Positions 52,280 through 60,470 of a stretch of DNA of 64,000 nucleotides are shown one piece after another. The DNA comes from Methylobacterium indicum (lineage in GTDB: Bacteria; Pseudomonadota; Alphaproteobacteria; Rhizobiales; Beijerinckiaceae). Each line of letters begins with the position of its first letter. The stretch's first letter is position 1. The stretch spans positions 1 to 64,000 of the forward strand of contig NZ_JTHF01000072.1 of the NCBI RefSeq assembly GCF_001043895.1. Reading direction: 5' to 3'. The position numbers and the translations under genes were made by a program. Below the pieces are notes generated by a model. It worked only from the letters and a program-made list of their open reading frames with translations. It was not told the origin of the DNA and did not search any database.

Positions 52280-53023
52280 ATGGGTCTGCTCGACCAGGTC
52301 ATCGGTTCCGTGCTCGGCAACGTCCTCGGGGGCGGGAGCCGGCACGAGGAGAGAGGTGGCGGCTCGGGGGCGATGTCGCCCCTCGTGAAGGCGCTGCTGA
52401 TGCTGCTCGCCGCCAAGGCGATGAACGGCGGCTTCGGCGACATCTTCGGCGGCGGGCGCCGGCCGGTCCCGCAGGCCGGGCCGGAGGACGGCTACGCCCC
52501 CGATCCGCATGGCTACGGCGCGCCCGAGCCCCGGGACGAAGGCCGGAGCCGGCGCGGCGAGGATCCGAACAATCCCTATTCCGATCTCGCCGGCATGCTC
52601 GACGGCCCGGGCGGCGGCACCGCATCCCCCTCCCCGACGGGTGGCGGCGTCCAGAATCCCTTCGACCAGAACTCCTTCGGTCAAGGCGCCGGCGACCAGG
52701 GCGCCGGCCCGTATTCCCGCCTCGACCGTGAGCAGCCCGACGATGCGGGTGGCGGCGGTCTCGACCAGCTGATCGACCGCTTCCGCCGCGGCGGCCTGGG
52801 CGACGTGATCGAATCCTGGATCGGCCCCGGCCACAACCGGTCGATCGAGCCGCGCCAGCTCGCCCAGGCGCTCGGGCCCGACACGGTCGACACCCTGAGC
52901 CGCCAGACCGGCCTCGGCCGCGACGACCTGCTGGCGCAGCTCGCCCAGGTGCTGCCGGGGGTGATCGACGGCCTGACGCCCCAGGGCCGGCGCCCGAACC
53001 ACGACGAGATGCGCGGCTGGTGA
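52280..53023 (+). CDS. YidB/DUF937-like protein
   Basis: A 247-residue protein. The N-terminus MGLLDQVIGSVLGNVLGGG and the C-terminal domain (residues 150-247: GGLDQLIDRFRRGGLGDVIE, SWIGPGHNRSI followed by LAQALGPDTVDTLSRQTGLG) match the YidB family. Between them lies a Gly/Pro/Asp-rich linker of about 90 residues. The family is widespread, with no firm function. Confidence 0.85.
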   Translation: MGLLDQVIGSVLGNVLGGGSRHEERGGGSGAMSPLVKALLMLLAAKAMNGGFGDIFGGGRRPVPQAGPEDGYAPDPHGYGAPEPRDEGRSRRGEDPNNPYSDLAGMLDGPGGGTASPSPTGGGVQNPFDQNSFGQGAGDQGAGPYSRLDREQPDDAGGGGLDQLIDRFRRGGLGDVIESWIGPGHNRSIEPRQLAQALGPDTVDTLSRQTGLGRDDLLAQLAQVLPGVIDGLTPQGRRPNHDEMRGW

Positions 53024-53092
53024 GACGCCGAGGGTGATCCGCTCGGCGCCCGGCACCGCCCGGGCGCCCGACATCGTCGAGGGAGTGCTGCG

Positions 53093-53800
53093 ATGGCCTA
53101 CGAGCTCCACTACTGGCCGTGCATCCAGGGCCGGGGCGAGTTCGTCCGGCTGGCGCTCGAGGAGGCGGGGGCGGATTACCGCGACATCACCCGCGAGGAC
53201 GGCATCGACGACATGATGGCGGGCCTCGACGCCCCGCCCCGCCCGGCCTTTGCGCCGCCATACCTGCGCGACGGCGATCTCGTGGTCGGCCAGACCGCCG
53301 CGATCCTGCACTATCTCGGGCCGCGCCTCGGTCTCGTCGGCGAGAGCGAGGCGGACCGGATCTGGACCCACCAGATCCAGCTCACCATCGCGGATGCGGT
53401 GGCGGAAGCGCATGACAGCCACCACCCGATCGCCTCCTCGCTCACTTACGCGGACCAGACGCGAGAGGCGGCACGGCGGTCCGCGGATTTTCGTGACGAG
53501 CGCATTCCCAAATTCCTCGGCTGGCTCGAACGGGTGCTAGCCGCCAACCCCTTCGGCCCGCGCCACCTCGTCGGCAACCGCCTGAGCTACGCCGACCTGT
53601 CCCTGTTCCAGCTCGTCGAAGGCCTGGCCTACGCCTTTCCGCAGGCGACCGAGCGGGCGCTCGCCGCGACCCCGAAGGTCGTTGCCCTCCACCGGCTCGT
53701 CGCCGCGCGCCCGCGCATCGCCGCCTATCTGGCGAGCGATCGACGCCTGGCCTTCAGCGAGGACGGAATCTTTCGGCGCTACCCCGAACTCGACGGCTGA
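53093..53800 (+). CDS. Glutathione S-transferase family protein
   Basis: A 235-residue protein. The thioredoxin-like N-domain (1-80) starts YELHYWPCIQGRGEFVRLAL, with the conserved cis-Pro and QTAAIL (PYLRDGDLVVGQTAAILHYL). The all-helical C-domain has NRLSYADLSLFQLVEGL, the N-capping Asp motif. The sequence resembles sigma/pi-like GSTs. The substrate is unknown; probable cytoplasmic detoxification role. Confidence 0.9.
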   Translation: MAYELHYWPCIQGRGEFVRLALEEAGADYRDITREDGIDDMMAGLDAPPRPAFAPPYLRDGDLVVGQTAAILHYLGPRLGLVGESEADRIWTHQIQLTIADAVAEAHDSHHPIASSLTYADQTREAARRSADFRDERIPKFLGWLERVLAANPFGPRHLVGNRLSYADLSLFQLVEGLAYAFPQATERALAATPKVVALHRLVAARPRIAAYLASDRRLAFSEDGIFRRYPELDG

Positions 53801-54144
53801 GCGCCGGACAGCTGTCGCTCCCCCGCCACAGGTGGCGATGACACCCTGCCTCATCGCAACGCATTGATTTTCAACGATTTCCCGAGCCGGTCGTGGCCTG
53901 GCCGCAACACGTTGTGTCCGCAAGTGAACAGCTTGTGGGTGAGCTTAACAGAAAATTAACCATTTCGGGGCGATAGACGCCTTAACAAATCATTCACGAG
54001 TTGGCGCCCGCAAGGCGCAAGCCGGATCATCTCGCGGCTCTCCGCGAAGATCTCGGAAATATCCAGACAATTCGACGACAATCAAGCTCGCGCCTTGACT
54101 GGCTGCGGGGTGAGACAAGTCGTCAAGATATCTTGGGGGCTGGC
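53801..54144. promoter_or_regulatory. ftcR upstream region
   Basis: 344 bp between the GST gene and ftcR. The second half is unusually A/T-rich for this genome and contains a CtrA-type site (53945-53960), a further CTTAAC at 53981-53986 and GATATC near 54127. An open frame that extends ftcR upstream to 54001 exists, but its first 48 codons look like promoter sequence rather than protein. Confidence 0.55.
53945..53960. promoter_or_regulatory. CtrA box (TTAA-N7-TTAAC)
   Basis: TTAA at 53945-53948, 7 nt, TTAAC at 53956-53960: an exact match to the alphaproteobacterial CtrA consensus, 185 bp before the ftcR start. CtrA commonly sits on top of the flagellar hierarchy in this class. Confidence 0.7.
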
Positions 54145-54828
54145 GTGTACATCGTGGTCGACGAGCGGGAAAGCGTGGCCGCACAGTACGTTCAGGGCTT
54201 CGGCGCCGAGGGCGTGGCGGCCCGGGGGCTGGACGTGAGCGACATCCAGACCTGGATCGATGCGACGCCGCCCCAGGACCTGGAAGCGATCCAGGGCTTC
54301 GTCATCGGCGATTGCGCGGACCGCACGGCCTTCACCGCGGCCCTGCGCGGCCTGTCCCGCGCTCCGATCATCGCCCTCAACGAGACCCGCTCGCTCGAAC
54401 AGACCCTGGCGCTGTTCACCGCCGGCATCGACGACGTGGTGCGCAAGCCCGTCCATGTCCGCGAGATCATCGCCCGGGCCGGCGCGATCCGCCGCCGGAC
54501 CAACCGCGCCGACAGCCGGCCGGCGAGCACCCCGGACAAGAGCGGCCGCCTCACCGTCCATACCGACGGACGCGACCCGGAGATCGACGGCCAGAGCCTG
54601 CTGCTGCCGCGCCGCGAGCGCGACATCCTCGATTACCTCGCCCGCAACCGCGGCCGGCCGGTGACCAAGGGCCAGATCTTCAAGGCGGTCTACGGCGACC
54701 TCGACGCGGCGGTCGACGAGAGCGTGGTCGAGGGCCACATCAGCAAGCTGCGCAAGAAGCTGCGGATGCGGCTGGGCTACGACCCGATCGAGGCCAAGCG
54801 TCTCGCCGGCTACACCTTCGTCGGCTGA
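54145..54828 (+). CDS. ftcR: Flagellar transcriptional regulator FtcR/Rem
   Basis: A 227-residue OmpR-type regulator starting at GTG 54145, preceded by a G-rich SD (TTGGGGGCT). The receiver half begins YIVVDERESVAAQYVQGFGA and has FVIGDCAD and VVRKPVH; the acidic pocket is degenerate, as in Brucella FtcR and Sinorhizobium Rem. The winged helix (about 140-227) shows LPRRERDILDYLARN, VVEGHISKLRKKLRM and LAGYTFVG. FtcR/Rem activates late flagellar genes; its place beside the flagellins and the motA-flhB cluster supports this. A CtrA box is upstream. Confidence 0.88.
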   Translation: MYIVVDERESVAAQYVQGFGAEGVAARGLDVSDIQTWIDATPPQDLEAIQGFVIGDCADRTAFTAALRGLSRAPIIALNETRSLEQTLALFTAGIDDVVRKPVHVREIIARAGAIRRRTNRADSRPASTPDKSGRLTVHTDGRDPEIDGQSLLLPRRERDILDYLARNRGRPVTKGQIFKAVYGDLDAAVDESVVEGHISKLRKKLRMRLGYDPIEAKRLAGYTFVG

Positions 54829-54866
54829 TCCCGCGTCGGCTGATCCCGCCTCCCCTGAAATGCCGA

Positions 54867-54906
54867 AGAGCCGCCCGCGACCCTGACGGTCGCGGGCGGC
54901 TTGTCT
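54867..54906. terminator. Hairpin between converging ftcR and flagellin
   Basis: Arms AGCCGCCCGCGACC (54869-54882) and GGTCGCGGGCGGCT (54888-54901), loop CTGAC, flanked by GAAG and TTGTCTCGTT. Fits a bidirectional terminator. Confidence 0.8.
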
Positions 54907-54923
54907 CGTTCAGGGACGGTCGT

Positions 54924-54945
54924 GGCGGTCCCCGGGGGGACCGCC
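54924..54945. terminator. GC hairpin directly after flagellin 1
   Basis: GGCGGTCCCC (54924-54933) and GGGGACCGCC (54936-54945) form a perfect stem with a 2-nt loop, about 10 bp beyond the flagellin stop. The same hairpin is present after the second flagellin (57280-57301). Confidence 0.6.
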
Positions 54946-54954
54946 CTCCCCCGC

Positions 54955-56733
54955 TTAGCGGAAGAGCGAAAGGACGTTCTGGCTCGCCGAGTTGGCGATC
55001 GAGAGCGCCTGCACCGCCAGCTGCTGCTGGGTCTGCAGCGCCTTCAGCTTGGTCGACTCTTCTTCCACGTCCGCGTCCACCAGGATGCCGATGGTGCGGT
55101 CGTTGGCCTTCATCAGCGTGTCGACGAAGGTCTTCTGGCCGTCGATCTGCGTCTTGTTGGCGCCGAGCTTCGTGCCCGCATCCGTCACGCTGGCGATCGC
55201 CTTGTCGACCATGTTCAGGATGCTGGCGACGTCGGCGTCGCCGGCCGAGCCGACCAGGGTCGAGATGTTGAAGTTCGCCACCGAGTAGGCGCCGGCCGTG
55301 ATGGCGGTGTAGGTGCCGGAGGTGGTATCGAGGATGCCCTTGCCGGTGGTGGTGGTGGAGGCCGTGCCGGCGCCCGCCGCCGCGTTGGTGCCGGAGGCCG
55401 TCTGGCCGGCGGTGAAGCCGAAGCTCGTCACGTCCGCGCCGTTCGCCGTCACCGACGAGTTGGTGCCGGCGCCCGTCGTCGTCAGCACGAGCTTGCCGCC
55501 CACGAAGCTGGCGCTGGCCGTGCTGCCGGCCGCCTTCAGCTGGATGTTGATCAGCTGCGCCGCGTCCGCCCCGTTCAGCGTCGCGGCGCCCGAGGACACT
55601 GCCGAGCCGGCATTGGTGTAGGCCGCGGCGTTCAGCGTCACGGTCACCGCACCGCTGCCGGTGCCGTCGTCGACGGTCAGGACCTTGGTGTTGGCGCCCG
55701 AGATGTTGAGGGCCGAGTAGGCCGTGCCGGCGGTGAGCGACGGCGCGTTCGAGATCGCGCCGAAGCCGATATCGGCGGCGACGAACTTCGTGGCGTCGGT
55801 CAGGTTGGCGACGCCGATCTTGAGCGTCGCACCGGTGCCGGTGCCGACGGTGGCGAAGGTCAGGCGGCCGGCGGTGTCGAGGCCGGCGGTGACCTTGCCG
55901 CCGAGCTTGGCGGTGCCGGAGGCCGCGATCTGGTTGTTGATCGCCGACAGGAGCTCGTCGGTGGTCACCTTGCTCAGGTCCTTGGCGGTGGACTTGAGGG
56001 TGTCCTTGTCGAGCTGGATCGCCGCGCTGGCGCCGCCGCCGAGATCGATGACGAAGTTGATCTGCTTGGTCTGGCCGGCGGTCGGGGTGGCGAAGTCGGC
56101 GGTGCCGCCCGAGAAGGCGCCGGTGCCGGTGAGCGAGGTCGAGCCGACGACCTGGGCCGCGGTGGCGGGCTTGGTCACCGTCGTGCCGGCGTTGCGGTCG
56201 TAGAGCTTGATCGACGCGACGTCGACGTTGACCATCGAGAAGGTGATGGTGCCGTCCGAGGCGCGGGCGAAGCCGGCCACGACCTTCTGGGTCGCCTGGT
56301 AGTTGGTGTTGGACGGGCTCGAATCGACCGAGAGCCAGTTCTGGCCGCTGGCGTTCGAGGAGTCGGCGGTAGCCTTCATCTTCGACTGGATGGCCGAGAT
56401 CTCGGTCTGGACCTTGGCGCGGTCGACGCCCGGGGTCAGGGCGCTCTGCAGCTTGCCGCGGATGTTCTGCAGGTCGGTGATGATCGAGTTCAGGCCGTTA
56501 TAGGCGGTGTCGACCGACGACGAGCCGAGGCCGAGCGAGTCCTTGACCGCCGAGAGCGAGGCGTTGTCGGTGCGCACGGTGGTGGCGATCGACCAGTAGG
56601 CGGCGTTGTCGGACGCGGCCGAGACGCGCTGGCCGGTCGAGACGCGGTTGCTCGTCATGTCGAGCTGGGTGTTGATCGACTTGAGGGTCGTCAGCGCCGT
56701 CATCGCGGCGTTGTTGGTCAGCAGGCTGGTCAC
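54955..56733 (-). CDS. Flagellin (copy 1)
   Basis: A 592-residue flagellin starting at GTG 56733. The conserved N-terminal D0/D1 (LLTNNAAMTALTTLKSINTQ, NRVSTGQRVSAASDNAAYWS) and C-terminal D0/D1 (ADVEEESTKLKALQTQQQLA, QNVLSLFR) pack the filament core. The Thr/Ala/Gly-rich middle (about 150-500) is surface-exposed D2/D3. There are no cysteines. It is a tandem paralogue of the next gene, near identical at both ends and diverged in the middle. The length is at the long end for rhizobial flagellins (usually about 320-400), because of the central insert. Confidence 0.96.
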   Translation of the reverse strand: MTSLLTNNAAMTALTTLKSINTQLDMTSNRVSTGQRVSAASDNAAYWSIATTVRTDNASLSAVKDSLGLGSSSVDTAYNGLNSIITDLQNIRGKLQSALTPGVDRAKVQTEISAIQSKMKATADSSNASGQNWLSVDSSPSNTNYQATQKVVAGFARASDGTITFSMVNVDVASIKLYDRNAGTTVTKPATAAQVVGSTSLTGTGAFSGGTADFATPTAGQTKQINFVIDLGGGASAAIQLDKDTLKSTAKDLSKVTTDELLSAINNQIAASGTAKLGGKVTAGLDTAGRLTFATVGTGTGATLKIGVANLTDATKFVAADIGFGAISNAPSLTAGTAYSALNISGANTKVLTVDDGTGSGAVTVTLNAAAYTNAGSAVSSGAATLNGADAAQLINIQLKAAGSTASASFVGGKLVLTTTGAGTNSSVTANGADVTSFGFTAGQTASGTNAAAGAGTASTTTTGKGILDTTSGTYTAITAGAYSVANFNISTLVGSAGDADVASILNMVDKAIASVTDAGTKLGANKTQIDGQKTFVDTLMKANDRTIGILVDADVEEESTKLKALQTQQQLAVQALSIANSASQNVLSLFR

Positions 56734-56896
56734 GGATCTGTCTTCCGGGCTGAGAATGGAGGAGAGTTCGACTCACCGGGCTTGCACCGATGCGACCTGT
56801 CGGCCGGTCGAGGGACCGAGGCGGTCCTTCGACGACCGGGACGGACCTGCGGGGATCCCTCCGTCGCGCAATCACACCTCCGGACTCGCACCGGAT

Positions 56897-56945
56897 CAGC
56901 GGACCGACATCATGTCCTTGGGTCTCACCGGAGGCCCATCCGCTG
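56897..56945 (-). promoter_or_regulatory. Conserved flagellin promoter/operator block, copy 1
   Basis: On the plus strand CAGCGG (56897-56902), GACATCATGTC (56906-56916), then GCCCATCCGCTG (56934-56945). The outer hexamers CAGCGG/CCGCTG form an inverted repeat. The same ordered block occurs upstream of flagellin 2 (59229-59274) although flanking sequence differs. FtcR or another flagellar activator is a plausible ligand. Confidence 0.5.
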
Positions 56946-57230
56946 GATTGTTGCCGGCAGCGCCCCGTGTGTTGCCGGTGGCGCCGCTCGATAGGGTGAT
57001 AATGGCTTGATAGGCTTACGAAGCGATTAACCAAAGACGCAACGCGTTGTCCCGACGAGGCGAGCTTTGGGCCAGCAACGATCTGTGGATACGTCGTACA
57101 GAGATCCATCCATCCTGCCGTCGGGCGGGGTGACGTAGAAAATATCTTAACCAATGCCTTGGCGGGAGCGCCGCCGGGAGACGGATACCATCCACGCCGA
57201 CGCCTGACCGCGTCCATTCCCCAACGCGAG

Positions 57231-57261
57231 AAGGGCCGCGCTCGACCCGAGCGCGGCCCTT
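57231..57261 (-). terminator. Terminator downstream of flagellin 2
   Basis: Arms AAGGGCCGCGCTCG (57231-57244) and CGAGCGCGGCCCTT (57248-57261), 14 bp each, 3-nt loop. It isolates the two flagellin transcription units from each other. Confidence 0.82.
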
Positions 57262-57279
57262 CCCGTTCGATCCGGTACC

Positions 57280-57301
57280 GGCGGTCCCCGGGGGGACCGC
57301 C
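57280..57301. terminator. GC hairpin directly after flagellin 2
   Basis: GGCGGTCCCC (57280-57289) and GGGGACCGCC (57292-57301), identical to the hairpin after flagellin 1. Conservation of this 3' element in both copies implies that it was part of the duplicated unit or is functional in mRNA stability. Confidence 0.6.
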
Positions 57302-57310
57302 CTCCCCCTC

Positions 57311-59086
57311 TTAGCGGAAGAGCGAGAGGACGTTCTGGCTCGACGAGTTGGCGATCGAGAGCGCCTGAACCGCCAGCTGCTGCTGGGTCTGCAGCGCCTT
57401 CAGCTTGGTCGACTCTTCTTCCACGTCCGCGTCCACCAGCACGCCGATGGTGCGGTCGTTGGCCTTCATCAGCGTGTCGACGAAGGTCTTCTGGCCGTCG
57501 ATCTGCGTCTTGTTGGCGCCGAGCTTCGTGCCCGCATCCGTCACGCTGGCGATCGCCTTGTCGACCATGTTCAGGATGCTCTGCACGTCGGCATCGCCGT
57601 TCGAGCCGACGAGGTTCGAGATGTTGAAGTTCGCCACCGAGTAGGCGCCGGCGCCGAACGAGGCGTTGTAGTTGCCGGCGGTGGTGTCGAGGATGCCCTT
57701 GGCGGTGGTGGTGGTGGAGGCCGTACCGGCGCCCGCCGCCGCGTTGGTGCCGGAGGCCGTCTGGCCGGCGGTGAAGCCGTAGAGGGCGTCAGGCGCGGTG
57801 ACCGTCACCGACGAGTTGGTGTCGGCACCCGAGGTCGTCAGGCTGAGCTTGCCGCCCGCGAAGCTGGCGCTCGCGGTGTTGCCGGCCGCCTTGAGGGCGA
57901 TGTTGATCAGGGTCGCCGCGTCCGCGCCGCTCAGCGTCGCCTTGGCCGAGCTCACCGCCGAACCGGCGGCGTCGTAGGCCGCGGAGCTGAGCGTGACGGT
58001 CGTCGTGGTGGTGCCGTCGTTGATGGTGATCGCCCGGGTGTTGGCGCCCGAGATGTCGAACGCCGCCGAGTAGTTGCTCGCCGCCGTCAGCATCGGGGCG
58101 TTCGAGGTCGCACCGAAGCCGATATCGGCGGCGGCGAACTTCGTGGCGTCGGTCGGGTTGGCGACGCCGACCTTGATCGTGGCGGTGGTGCCGGTGCCGA
58201 CGGTGGTGAAGGTCAGGCGGCCGGCGGAGTCGAGGCCGGCGGTGACCTTGCCGCCGAGCTTGGCGGTGCCGGAGGCCGAGATCTGGTTGTTGATCGCCGC
58301 CAGCAGCTCGTCGGTGGTGACCTTGGTCAGGTCCTTGGCGGTGGACTTGAGGGTGTCCTTGTCGAGCTGGATCGTGGCAACGGAGGTGCCGCCGAGATCG
58401 ACGACCAGGTTGACCTGCTGGGTCTTGCCGGCGGTCGCGGTGGCGAAGTCGGCGGTGCCGCCCGAGAAGGCGCCGGTGCCGGTCAGCGAGGTCGAGCCGA
58501 CGACGAGCGCCGCGGTGGCGGGCTTCGTCACCGTCGAGCCGGCGTTCTTGTCGTAGAGCTTGATGCCGTTCACGTCGACGTTGACCATCGAGAAGTTGAT
58601 GGTGCCGTCCGAGGCGCGGGAGAAGCCGGCCACGACCTTCTGGGTCGCCTGGTAGTTGGTGTTGGTGGCGGTCGAGTCGACCGAGAGCCAGTTCTGGCCG
58701 CTCGAGTTCGAGGAGTCGGCGGTGGCCTTCATCTTCGACTGGATGGCCGAGATCTCGGTCTGGACCTTGGCGCGGTCGACGCCCGGGGTCATCGCGCTCT
58801 GCAGCTTGCCGCGGATGTTCTGCAGGTCGGTGATGATCGAGTTCAGGCCGTTATAGGCGGTGTCGACCGACGACGAGCCGAGGCCGAGCGAGTCCTTGAC
58901 CGCCGAGAGCGAGGCGTTGTCGGTGCGCACCGAGGTCGCGATCGACCAGTAGGCGGCGTTGTCGGACGCGGCCGAGACGCGCTGGCCGGTCGAGACGCGG
59001 TTGCTGGTCGTATCGAGCTGACTGTTGATCGACTTGAGGGTCGTCAGGGCAGTCATCGCGGCGTTGTTGGTCAGCAGGCTGGTCAC
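57311..59086 (-). CDS. Flagellin (copy 2)
   Basis: A 591-residue flagellin, tandem paralogue of copy 1. It starts at GTG 59086 (same context as copy 1: GTG ACC AGC). The N-terminal about 150 and C-terminal about 110 residues are almost identical to copy 1 (for example SINSQLDTTSNRVSTGQ against SINTQLDMTSNRVSTGQ). The central region carries the differences (IKVGVANPTDATKFAAADIG, KGILDTTAGNYNASFGAGAY). It has its own promoter block and terminator, so the two genes can be expressed independently. Multi-flagellin filaments are common in Hyphomicrobiales. Confidence 0.96.
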   Translation of the reverse strand: MTSLLTNNAAMTALTTLKSINSQLDTTSNRVSTGQRVSAASDNAAYWSIATSVRTDNASLSAVKDSLGLGSSSVDTAYNGLNSIITDLQNIRGKLQSAMTPGVDRAKVQTEISAIQSKMKATADSSNSSGQNWLSVDSTATNTNYQATQKVVAGFSRASDGTINFSMVNVDVNGIKLYDKNAGSTVTKPATAALVVGSTSLTGTGAFSGGTADFATATAGKTQQVNLVVDLGGTSVATIQLDKDTLKSTAKDLTKVTTDELLAAINNQISASGTAKLGGKVTAGLDSAGRLTFTTVGTGTTATIKVGVANPTDATKFAAADIGFGATSNAPMLTAASNYSAAFDISGANTRAITINDGTTTTTVTLSSAAYDAAGSAVSSAKATLSGADAATLINIALKAAGNTASASFAGGKLSLTTSGADTNSSVTVTAPDALYGFTAGQTASGTNAAAGAGTASTTTTAKGILDTTAGNYNASFGAGAYSVANFNISNLVGSNGDADVQSILNMVDKAIASVTDAGTKLGANKTQIDGQKTFVDTLMKANDRTIGVLVDADVEEESTKLKALQTQQQLAVQALSIANSSSQNVLSLFR

Positions 59087-59530
59087 GGCGATGATTCCGG
59101 TCTTGCGCGTGGGCGGGAATGTGGGATGGTTTCCGGGCTCGCACCGGGGCAGAGAATGGTCTTGTGCCCGCTGTCGCGAAGCACAGATCCGTCTGCGCAC
59201 TCATACACATCCGGCTTCTCACCGGGGTCAGCGGTTCGACATCATGTCTTGAGCTTGTAAAAGCCCATCCGCTGCGCCTGCCGCGGCGGCCTTAGTTGGC
59301 CCCGCCGACAGGAGGGACTATCGCGATTCCCGCCTTATCAAGCGATTAAGCCGGCCCGAGCAGGCCGGGAAGCCTGGGGATACCCGGGATAACACCTGCA
59401 TAACGCGCGGAGGAATCGGGGAGAATCCCGCTGGCCGGCCCCGGGACGGAGGGCCGGTCGCGCCTCGAAAAAGCCCCGCGCAAGCCACCGGCCCTAGACC
59501 CGTCGCCGTCAAGACGGAGCGTTGCGGGAC
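59087..59530. promoter_or_regulatory. Divergent flagellin 2 / motA intergenic region
   Basis: 444 bp carrying the flagellin 2 leader and promoter block (59229-59274) and the promoter of the motA-flhB operon (about 59320-59510). The stretch CTTATCAAGCGATTAAG near 59335-59350 is the most A/T-rich part. No gene is present. Confidence 0.45.
59229..59274 (-). promoter_or_regulatory. Conserved flagellin promoter/operator block, copy 2
   Basis: CAGCGG (59229-59234), GACATCATGTC (59238-59248), GCCCATCCGCTG (59263-59274), in the same order as 56897-56945. It lies 143 nt from the GTG of flagellin 2. Confidence 0.5.
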
Positions 59531-60403
59531 ATGGGAATCCTCGTCGGCCTGCTCATTGCCATCGGCTGCATGCTCGGCGGCTTCGTGGCCATGGGCGGCC
59601 ACCTGATCGTGATCTGGCAGCCCTGGGAGTTCGTCATCATCGGCGGCATGGCGGCCGGTACCTTCGTGATCGCCAACCCGATGAAGACGGTGGTCGATTC
59701 CGGCAAGGCGACCATGGAGGCGTTCAGCGGCAAGGGCCCGAAGCGCAAGGACTTCCTGTCGCTGCTCGGCCTGATCCACGCCCTCCTGCGCGAGATCAAG
59801 ACCAAGCCGCGCAACGAGGTCGAGACCCACTTCGACGATCCGGCGAATTCCGAGATCTTCAAGAACTATCCGGACGTGACCAAGGACCAGGGCCTGGTCC
59901 TGTTCATCTGCGACTATTGCCGGCTGATCCTGATCGGCGGCGCCCGCTCGCACGAGATCGAGGCGCTGATGGAGGAGGAGATCGGCACGCACAAGAAGTA
60001 CGCGCTGAAGCCCTACGCGGCGATCAACACGGTGGCGGAGGCGCTGCCGGCGCTCGGCATCGTCGCGGCGGTGCTCGGCATCGTGAAGGCGATGGGCGCC
60101 CTCGACCAGTCGCCCCAGATCCTCGGCGGCCTGATCGGCGCGGCGCTGGTCGGCACCTTCTTCGGGGTGTTCGCCTCCTACGGCGTGCTGGCGCCGCTCG
60201 CCATCAAGGTGAAGGGCGTGCGCGAGAAGCAGTGCTCGGTCTACACCATCGTGAAGCAGAGCCTGATCGCCTACATGAACGGCGCCCTGCCCCAGGTGGC
60301 GATCGAGCACGGCCGCAAGGGCATCGCCGCCGCCGACCGCCCGACCATCGACGAGGTCGAGGCCGCCACCGTGCCGGGCGCCCAGAACCGCGAGGCGGCG
60401 TGA
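59531..60403 (+). CDS. motA: Flagellar motor stator protein MotA
   Basis: A 290-residue proton-channel stator subunit. It starts MGILVGLLIAIGCMLGGF; GGAG lies 11 nt upstream. Four TM helices (about 2-22, 32-50, 170-190, 200-222). Pro173 (ALPALGIVAA) and Pro222 (VLAPLAIK) occupy the positions of the functionally essential prolines of E. coli MotA. The charged rotor-facing loop GARSHEIEALMEEEIG matches the Arg90/Glu98 region. No motB follows in the window; it is probably elsewhere. It begins the motA-fliM-fliN-fliG-flhB cluster. Confidence 0.95.
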   Translation: MGILVGLLIAIGCMLGGFVAMGGHLIVIWQPWEFVIIGGMAAGTFVIANPMKTVVDSGKATMEAFSGKGPKRKDFLSLLGLIHALLREIKTKPRNEVETHFDDPANSEIFKNYPDVTKDQGLVLFICDYCRLILIGGARSHEIEALMEEEIGTHKKYALKPYAAINTVAEALPALGIVAAVLGIVKAMGALDQSPQILGGLIGAALVGTFFGVFASYGVLAPLAIKVKGVREKQCSVYTIVKQSLIAYMNGALPQVAIEHGRKGIAAADRPTIDEVEAATVPGAQNREAA

Positions 60404-60470
60404 CCGCCTCGCGACGCGGCCCGACCCCGACCATCCGCGCAGCGGCCTGAGGGCCGGGACACCGCCAGCC

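Larger units (their letters stand above)
56734..57310. promoter_or_regulatory. Flagellin 1 upstream region
   Basis: 577 bp. From right to left: the flagellin 2 stop and its hairpin (57280-57301), a strong terminator (57231-57261), an A/T-richer section (56990-57160) with two TTAACC sequences, and the conserved flagellin promoter block at 56897-56945. The long leader (164 nt from the block to the GTG) leaves room for 5'-UTR control. Confidence 0.5.

Noticed and set aside
54001-54144. Longer N-terminus for ftcR (48 extra codons)
   Set aside because: The upstream part is A/T-rich promoter-like sequence following the CtrA box; GTG 54145 gives the normal FtcR start and length.
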